A stretch of DNA of 64,000 bases, taken from NCBI GenBank assembly GCA_009767595.1, contig VSDK01026432.1:160394-224393 (forward strand), written 5' to 3'. Source of the stretch: Symbiodinium kawagutii (Eukaryota; Sar; Dinophyceae; Suessiales; Symbiodiniaceae). The notes beneath the pieces were generated by a model. That model had not been told where the DNA came from, did not search any database, and worked only from the letters and a program-made list of their open reading frames with translations. The translations under genes and the position numbers were made by a program. Shown piece after piece: positions 57,586 through 64,000 of this stretch; position 1 is the first letter of the stretch; the number at the start of each line of letters is the position of its first letter.

Positions 57586-60500
57586 TTTTTTTTTCCAGTT
57601 TGGCTCTTAGTTCTGGTCTGTGCCAGAAGTGTAAGCCCTCAGTGATTCTCACGTAAGGCTAACACACATTTATGTACCTAGTCAAAAAACTCGTCCGTGC
57701 CAGCGAAAATTGTCTTCGAACGCCTCAATTGCTGAACCCGTTCCTTCGCTGTCGTCATGCAGAAGTCTGGATGGGTGTTCCAGGCTTTGATTGGGATATC
57801 CAACGGTGTAGACATCTCCCTCTTTGCCCCAGATCCACTTGTAAAATATGCATGCAGGCATTGAGCTGCCTGGTGTTCCATTGTCAGAGTAGGTCGTGGT
57901 TGTAGTCCTTGAAGCCAACCACTATACCCCAAACAGGATAATGAAAATGCTCGTCTGCAAATGCTAGCATTCCAAAAAAGGCCTGGTCCATGTCTACAAA
58001 GCCATAGTATTGCTCTTGAAAAAGTCAGCAGTTCCCTGTTAAGAGGTTGTAAATCACCTCCATCTGCACGATCACTGCAGTCATCAAAGGTCCACGATGG
58101 CCATCTGTTGGTGGTCTCCTCTTTCGTGGATGTGTTCCTCGGTGATCTTGTCTTTGTAGAAATAGCATAGTCAACATACAGTTCCAAGATGCTTACATCG
58201 CTGTAATCCCCGGATTCAGTCGGCCACTTGAGTTTACTGGCCCATTGCTCGAGTCGCCATAGGAACAAAGGGCCCCATGGGAAAGCAAGGTACTTGTTGT
58301 GGCTGATGATGATTTTATGCTGACTAGTTTTCTTTGCGAATTGAAGATCTTTTGCATCAAGGTTAAGCTCGTGATGTTTCACCGTTTTCTTCAGCTGCAA
58401 ATTATTGTGTTTGAAATCATACTTGGCACATTCGATCACATAGGAGGACAGTTCATGTAACTGCTGTCTCCTGCTCTTTTGTCTCTGCGCCAAGTTGTTT
58501 AATCTTTGATAGAGTGCGTATTGGTCTTGAGTGATTGCTTTTTTGGCTTCTTGGTCCGCCTGTTCGTTATGAAATATGCACCATGCTTCTTGAGGGGAAG
58601 CCGCATCCTCAAGTTTTTGATGTGCCTTTACTTTGGTGATTTGAATCATCCCATGTTCTCTGTGTTTGATTTGTTGACAAACCAAAAGCCACAATTCTTC
58701 ATATTCGCATTTTATTTGATGGCAATGTTCAGGGTCTTGCAATGCTTGTTTGACAAGATCAACAATGGCCTGGCAATCAGTGTAAACATGGATATTGTAG
58801 TATTGGCAAAGTGCCAGTTGCAAGGCCCACATTTCGCCAATGAAACTGTTTTGGTCAACTCCAGGTACCACACATCTCTGCGTTGTTATAACTTCATGCC
58901 TATCTGGATGGGCTTCGACGAATGCTCCTGCTGACAAGGTGATCTCTGGGAATTCTGCAAAGAATGCTGTACCGTCTGTGAACACATATCGTGTTCTTTC
59001 ATTGGCACAACTTGGAAACTTCTGTATATACTTCATATGGTGTATCTGGTTCAACAGTGTGTGATGGACTTGCATCGGTGGGCAAATCCCAAAGAACCAA
59101 AACGAATATTTCCACTGTTGTTTGATGTGTTTTATTTTTGGGAACTTATCGCGGATGTGCTTCAATGCTTGGCAATGAAAAATGCGATGTTCCCTAGAGT
59201 CTGTCTCACTGTTGCAAAGTGGGCATGTTTCATTCACATTTGGGATGAACTTGCAACGAAAATCATTGGTGATATGTCGTCCCACATGATAGGCATCAAC
59301 AATGGCTCGATCATGGAATGTTAACTTCTTGGATTCATTAATCATCGCATCTTGATCAAAGCCTTCTATTTCTAAGTCATTTCTGTTGATTCTTTGGAGG
59401 AATGATCTAATCCAAGCTTTATTGATGATCCTTCTGAGTGATCTCATTGAGATTTTGGCCCATTGGAAAGTCAGGGTGTCTAGTCTGATGAAACCATCAT
59501 TTAAGACTACACCACCTAAATCTCTTACCATCTGGACAAATGCACTCACCGGTCCATTGAGCAGTTTGGTATGGTTGCTCATTTGGTGTATGAGCTCATT
59601 CGCTGTCTCCTCCAAATGGTTGAAGCACGTGAACATCCTTCTCCACAACTGGAAACGGGATATGTATATTCGCAGCTCAGGGTCAAGGTTGTTATCCTTG
59701 ACATTGCATGCCAGGTAGGAGTTCGCTCCTGCACCTGATCTATCCATGGCTCTTGCAATCGATACACGAATACCATGATAGTGACTTTTTGCATGTTTGG
59801 CGATGGCAGTGCCATAAACCATGGTCGCAACACCAGCACTATTTACCAAGGTTTTTTTGAAGTTTCTTGGCAACTTGGCTTTTCTGATCACCTTCAATTT
59901 TTCCTTGGTTTTTTCCTTCCTCTTTTTGAAAACTTTTATGGATTTTTTCCTGGTATACATCTGTTGTGTGCCCAGATCTTTTGCTTCATGCTGTAATGGA
60001 ATTTTCTTCCCTTCATGCTCGAGATTAGCAACTTCTTTACGCAGTTTCGTGGTAGTTGCCCAAACCCAACTTTTGGAAATGGAGATCTCCATTTTCATGC
60101 ATGTAAGGATTTCTTTAATGATGTCAAAGCTACGCTCCAAGTCATCTTTGTTATTAGCAATCAGACTCCAGTTGTCTGCAAACATCAGTGTTTTGCATTG
60201 TTTTACCTTGTCTTTGATGGCATGGTGGATGACCATGCTGATTGCAAGCATACAAGCAACTGCAAATCCGCATCCTTCCACGATTCCCGTGGTGGTAGGG
60301 AAACATGGCGAGCATGCACCACCTGCCTCGAAGCTTCTTTGGAGCTGCTTGAGCATTCCCCTGAAAGCTCCTACAATACATCTGGGTACACCATAATGTA
60401 TTAGTGTTTGTAGAAGGATCTTCCTTGGGATAGCATTGTAGCATTTTATGATATCCAGGACTAATCCACATGTTTCGGCTTGAAGGAACTGTGATTGTTC

Positions 60501-63500
60501 AACATAGTAGGCGGTTAGCATTCCTACGCATTCCGCAGAGACACCCTTACAAGGTCCCCCTACTTCTGCTGGGATTTGCTGCGCCAGCCACCTAGCTACA
60601 TGTCTCCCTCTGATACGCCCCCATAAACGATAGAGTTTAGCCATCACTGTGATTGGTCTTATCTCCATGGCACTGCAATTTTGTTGGACCTTTGGTAGGA
60701 CCGATGTCTTTGCAATAGCCCAATTTTCAGGCCATCTTCCGTTCTGCTCAATCAAGGAGAAAAGATGTCCTAAAAGTTCCAAAATTTTCTCTGGAAGTTT
60801 CTGGATGTCCATGGTGGAAAATGCATCACAACCTCTGCTGGTATGTTTTTTGGTTGCTCGAATGGCTTCTTTTATATCCATCGCGGTTATTTCCCCAAAT
60901 TCGGCTTGTTGCGCCTTTGGAATGTTTGCAAAGAGTCGGGGATCCGGATCGAAATCTTCCTGATCTTCTCCGCTCCATTCATCTCTTTGAAAGAATTGGT
61001 TCCATGCCTGCGAAATCTCATCCAAGATGGCTTTTGGTTCCACAAGAATCAGTTGTTGAGTTGCAATGAAACAATCATTATATAATTTCGCTGGGCTATC
61101 GAGGTAAATGGTCTCACCGCAAATGGAATTGATTCTCAAAGTTTGTCCCTGAAAGACAATTGGGTGATTTACATCAATCTTGACAGCTTCCTTGGATTTT
61201 AGGTATGGCAACCCTCCTTTTTTCCATTTTTGTTTTTGGATAGGAATCTGGATCGTTGTGGTCAACTTATCCAAGGGTGGTTGCGCTTGTGTTCGAACCT
61301 GTTGGAAGGCTAATTTTCCACCTTTTGGTAAGTCCAATACTATGTTTAATTTCCTGCATTGCGCTTTATATAGCCATGTATGGTGGTCTCTCTGGGAAAG
61401 CCAACTGTGGAAGTCTGCGCACAGTTCCTGCAAATATTCAAGGTGTGGGAGTTTCATGGGAACAAAGCAATGAACGTGTTTCGCAATCCAACTTTGGAAT
61501 CCACCATCAAATCCCTTTGCCATGAGGATTTTTTCCCAAAGCAATTCGGCTTGCCTCAGCGCCTCAGGATTTTGTTTTTTGTTGTAGGCTTTAGTTTGCC
61601 TGACTAGACTTTGTAGTCTATGAAGCTGTTTGGTGTGTCTTCTGTGTTCCACACTCATCTGTTCATGGATTGATTGAAAGTCACCATGTCTTGCTTTTTT
61701 GGTGACAGGTATGTTTATCACCTTGGTGTGAAAAACTTTACATTTGTTCCGACCAAAATGACCCATTCTCACTTTTTGAATGACTCCCTCGGCGTCGACT
61801 GCAGAGTGACCTAGAGTGTTTTCGGCTATGAAAGTCCACTTTTTCGCAAGGGAATCAATATCATTGTTTTCTACCGCTTGCACCAGCTGTTTCTGGTGTT
61901 TAAGGATTTCACTTTGAGCATATTCTTCTGCAATAGTACTATCGATCATCCATCTGTCGAAGCTCTTTGGAAGTTGCCAAAATGTGGTTGAAGAGGTTAA
62001 AATCTTCAATGAAAATCTGGCAATCAAAACCGGATGCACGCTAAACAAATGGTGATGTTTGCATCTGCACTCGATCATGGAGCTTGCGAGAGTTCTGTTA
62101 GCAAGGATAAAGGTGTGCCTTGCCTCTCCACTTGAGGTCGGCTCAAGTTTGTGATTGTTGATTTCTGCAGAGTGTTTCCCACAATCAACCCAACCTAAAG
62201 CTTGGAGTGATGGCCATGCAGCCGCAAGGTCCAGGCTGCAATTCATGTCACCCATGATAATGGATGGACCCTGAAATTGCGCTGCTCTTTGGGCTGCAAT
62301 GTTAAAAATTCGGTTGAAAAGCTGTTGTGGGTCACCTGATTTATGCGCAACCGTTGGACCATACAGGCAAATAATGTTGATAAATTTATGAGGTCTGTAC
62401 TGCACATGGCCTTCAACATATCTGTGCGCATGCTGAAAATCTTCTGGGAGCGGCTCAACACAAGGTCGGATAGGACAGGTGGAGAGGATTGCAGTTCCAC
62501 CTGCTTTGCCGCGGAAGTTTGCCGTGCTATTTGCAAATGGTTCCACTGGTGGTGACCATTTAGTATTTATGTCTATTTTCTTTAGATTTCTTCCAGTCAC
62601 TGCTTGGATCTTGGCTGTGGCAGCACTCTCTGAAATTCCAATGATTCCAGGCATCAACTTTTGAAAAGTTTTCTCTTTGAAAGCAATTGTTGTTGGGTTT
62701 ACTGCCATTACTCGGAGTTCATCGAGCTCATCATCTGGGCCTGGATTTTTGGCTTCTCCGATGCGATAATGTTCCTTTCCTGGCTTCAACGTCACCTTTT
62801 GAGTGGGAATCTGAATAATTCCCCAATGATCTTCGTCACTACTCGCTGCAAGGTGATTGCATATCATTTTCATTGTTTCTGCCCTGAACTTCACACTCCA
62901 ATGAGAGAATGTTTCCGGATCAGCATTTTGTTGTAGTTCCTTGTCATGGCGGTGACAAATTGAACATATATGATTGAGGAAGGACTGGTGCCTCTCATCA
63001 TCTGGAAGGGTACCAAGGGAAAAAACAAAGGGATCGCCCCCTTCGGAAAGACATTGAACTCTTCCATTTCCCCTTCTTATATGGTGTGAGGTATGCTTAG
63101 CTTTTGTATTCACTGCGTTCTTTGGCCATTTGTGTCTGGCCCTGGCAATGATTCTTGCATGAATTATAATGGTACATTTGGGCTTGGCACGGTGGGGTTG
63201 GTGGGTGGCAATGAAGCAATGCCTAACAATCTCACAGATATACCACCAAAGGCCTACTTGATCTCTATGTTGCCAGTCGAAATCAAAGAAGGCACACCCC
63301 ATCATTAAAAAACTAATCACGGAGTGGATGCTGGCAAACCAATCCATTCTCCATTCGCATGCATAAAAGTACATGTTGGGTTTCCACGCTATGGTACCAT
63401 TGTTTTTCCAGCTTTGTCCGTTGTGTCTTTGGACATTGGATTGTGGAGCCCTCATGTTCGAATTATAGTCGCGATGTTCTTCCATGGGATTGTTGTTGGC

Positions 63501-64000
63501 AATTAGCTGTTTGCTCATGGAATCGTCAGTTCGTTTCAGCAAGCTCCCACCATGAAGGTAGACCTGGTTACTAGAATCCATACACCAGCGGTCTAGGACA
63601 TGGGATTTCATCCAGGTCCCCAGGTCATTCCATGGTTGGGTTTGCTTGATCATCATTCTGTTATAGTACATCGGTTGATCTTTGTTGCTTACATCCCAAA
63701 TCGACGCTTTACTCTGTGGAACATGAGCAAAATCTGCCTTCGGAAAATGGGAGTCTTCGCATGGAACTGCACCGGCATCACTGTGAATGTTCGGTGTTTG
63801 AATTTCGCCTTCACTGGCAATAATATTGTACACATGATGCTTTTTATTTGTTTTTTGTGGATTTTCAAAGTGTCTAATGCAAGTCATATTGTAGTTGCTC
63901 TGATAGGCATGCACATCCATTTGAGCAACCGAATATTGTACGTGAGTAGGAACACAAGCATCCACCCAATGCACACAGAAAATGAGCAATGTCAGCAGGA
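57586..64000 (-). mobile_element. LINE (non-LTR) retrotransposon, intact through the right window edge
   Basis: Contains the 2103-codon ORF plus a short 3' UTR (83 nt), ending in a 9-nt A run on the minus strand (T9 at 57586-57594). The same T9 followed by CCAG would also work as a plus-strand 3' splice site. The 5' end lies outside the window, so target-site duplications cannot be checked. Confidence 0.85.
57678..64000 (-). CDS. LINE polyprotein: endonuclease, reverse transcriptase, zinc knuckle, RNase H
   Basis: Frame open from the window edge to TAG at 57678; residues are numbered from 63989 and the true start may lie outside. An N-terminal 400 residues has no recognised domain. GEAKNPGP (411-418) precedes an APE-type endonuclease (about 425-660: E454 in GISES, KAGGTAILS, GDMN with D581, and SVH at 650-652 where SDH is usual). 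Reverse transcriptase about 1080-1300: motif A LVLDIIKCY (D1179), motif B GIVEG (1235-1239), motif C FADN (D1272, N1273 where the second Asp is usual). CCHC knuckle 1589-1606. RNase H 1665-1815 with D1672, E1719, D1738, H1790, D1812. It ends with about 290 residues of unassigned C-terminal domain. It would copy its RNA into DNA at a nicked target. No premature stop, so the copy looks young. Confidence 0.95.
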   Translation of the reverse strand, partial: LLTLLIFCVHWVDACVPTHVQYSVAQMDVHAYQSNYNMTCIRHFENPQKTNKKHHVYNIIASEGEIQTPNIHSDAGAVPCEDSHFPKADFAHVPQSKASIWDVSNKDQPMYYNRMMIKQTQPWNDLGTWMKSHVLDRWCMDSSNQVYLHGGSLLKRTDDSMSKQLIANNNPMEEHRDYNSNMRAPQSNVQRHNGQSWKNNGTIAWKPNMYFYACEWRMDWFASIHSVISFLMMGCAFFDFDWQHRDQVGLWWYICEIVRHCFIATHQPHRAKPKCTIIIHARIIARARHKWPKNAVNTKAKHTSHHIRRGNGRVQCLSEGGDPFVFSLGTLPDDERHQSFLNHICSICHRHDKELQQNADPETFSHWSVKFRAETMKMICNHLAASSDEDHWGIIQIPTQKVTLKPGKEHYRIGEAKNPGPDDELDELRVMAVNPTTIAFKEKTFQKLMPGIIGISESAATAKIQAVTGRNLKKIDINTKWSPPVEPFANSTANFRGKAGGTAILSTCPIRPCVEPLPEDFQHAHRYVEGHVQYRPHKFINIICLYGPTVAHKSGDPQQLFNRIFNIAAQRAAQFQGPSIIMGDMNCSLDLAAAWPSLQALGWVDCGKHSAEINNHKLEPTSSGEARHTFILANRTLASSMIECRCKHHHLFSVHPVLIARFSLKILTSSTTFWQLPKSFDRWMIDSTIAEEYAQSEILKHQKQLVQAVENNDIDSLAKKWTFIAENTLGHSAVDAEGVIQKVRMGHFGRNKCKVFHTKVINIPVTKKARHGDFQSIHEQMSVEHRRHTKQLHRLQSLVRQTKAYNKKQNPEALRQAELLWEKILMAKGFDGGFQSWIAKHVHCFVPMKLPHLEYLQELCADFHSWLSQRDHHTWLYKAQCRKLNIVLDLPKGGKLAFQQVRTQAQPPLDKLTTTIQIPIQKQKWKKGGLPYLKSKEAVKIDVNHPIVFQGQTLRINSICGETIYLDSPAKLYNDCFIATQQLILVEPKAILDEISQAWNQFFQRDEWSGEDQEDFDPDPRLFANIPKAQQAEFGEITAMDIKEAIRATKKHTSRGCDAFSTMDIQKLPEKILELLGHLFSLIEQNGRWPENWAIAKTSVLPKVQQNCSAMEIRPITVMAKLYRLWGRIRGRHVARWLAQQIPAEVGGPCKGVSAECVGMLTAYYVEQSQFLQAETCGLVLDIIKCYNAIPRKILLQTLIHYGVPRCIVGAFRGMLKQLQRSFEAGGACSPCFPTTTGIVEGCGFAVACMLAISMVIHHAIKDKVKQCKTLMFADNWSLIANNKDDLERSFDIIKEILTCMKMEISISKSWVWATTTKLRKEVANLEHEGKKIPLQHEAKDLGTQQMYTRKKSIKVFKKRKEKTKEKLKVIRKAKLPRNFKKTLVNSAGVATMVYGTAIAKHAKSHYHGIRVSIARAMDRSGAGANSYLACNVKDNNLDPELRIYISRFQLWRRMFTCFNHLEETANELIHQMSNHTKLLNGPVSAFVQMVRDLGGVVLNDGFIRLDTLTFQWAKISMRSLRRIINKAWIRSFLQRINRNDLEIEGFDQDAMINESKKLTFHDRAIVDAYHVGRHITNDFRCKFIPNVNETCPLCNSETDSREHRIFHCQALKHIRDKFPKIKHIKQQWKYSFWFFGICPPMQVHHTLLNQIHHMKYIQKFPSCANERTRYVFTDGTAFFAEFPEITLSAGAFVEAHPDRHEVITTQRCVVPGVDQNSFIGEMWALQLALCQYYNIHVYTDCQAIVDLVKQALQDPEHCHQIKCEYEELWLLVCQQIKHREHGMIQITKVKAHQKLEDAASPQEAWCIFHNEQADQEAKKAITQDQYALYQRLNNLAQRQKSRRQQLHELSSYVIECAKYDFKHNNLQLKKTVKHHELNLDAKDLQFAKKTSQHKIIISHNKYLAFPWGPLFLWRLEQWASKLKWPTESGDYSDVSILELYVDYAISTKTRSPRNTSTKEETTNRWPSWTFDDCSDRADGGDLQPLNRELLTFSRAILWLCRHGPGLFWNASICRRAFSLSCLGYSGWLQGLQPRPTLTMEHQAAQCLHAYFTSGSGAKREMSTPLDIPIKAWNTHPDFCMTTAKERVQQLRRSKTIFAGTDEFFD

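Noticed and set aside
57678-57918. Alternative minus frame at the LINE C-terminus as evidence of a frameshift
   Set aside because: The main frame remains open to its own stop; no family alignment is available to show which C-terminus is ancestral.

Overview
The window looks like nuclear DNA of a dinoflagellate (Symbiodiniaceae or Polarella-like; species not determinable). The grounds are: many short plus-strand coding blocks of about 50-220 nt separated by introns; 3' splice sites that are mostly AG followed by G behind a pyrimidine tract; a 14-nt match to the 3' part of the dinoflagellate spliced leader (34666-34679); extreme microsatellite content; and a very long LINE-type retrotransposon ORF. 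No bacterial-type operons, rRNA, tRNA or CRISPR were seen.

Layout. 0-5.4 kb: scattered candidate exons and short repeats. 5.39-7.0 kb: two huge coding-frame-compatible tandem arrays (15-bp and 12-bp units). 7-32 kb: many candidate plus-strand exons between two families of short terminal-inverted-repeat (TIR) elements, named here family A (about 110 bp) and family B (about 100 bp), with microsatellites. 31.6-32.3 kb: a degenerate GC-rich minisatellite. 32.9-33.27 kb: a CAA/TTG repeat with an assembly gap of 156 N. 33.6-51.6 kb: the densest set of plausible plus-strand exons. 51.6-56.5 kb: repeat-rich (a large inverted repeat, a 277-bp direct duplication, ACCATCA-type repeats). 57.6-64 kb: an uninterrupted minus-strand LINE (endonuclease, reverse transcriptase, zinc knuckle, RNase H) that runs off the right edge.

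Main result. Family A copies often sit exactly at the 3' edge of an open plus-strand coding block. The first bases of the element (G|GTGGTTTCTC) would be the 5' splice site, and an AG about 10-30 nt beyond the right TIR would be the 3' splice site. In about ten cases both flanking blocks join in a compatible phase into a longer, natural-looking protein (clearest: 39431-39826, 55685-56087, 40285-40663, 15489-15854, 45967-46209, 28888-29233, 57113-57458). I infer that family A, and probably family B (whose ends read GT...CAG), are intron-generating transposons (introners). This is read by eye without transcript data; acceptors were partly chosen to keep frames open, so it needs RNA evidence.

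Almost none of the small proteins was recognised. Gene calls other than the LINE are blocks supported by open frame, amino-acid composition and splice signals, and their confidences are set accordingly.
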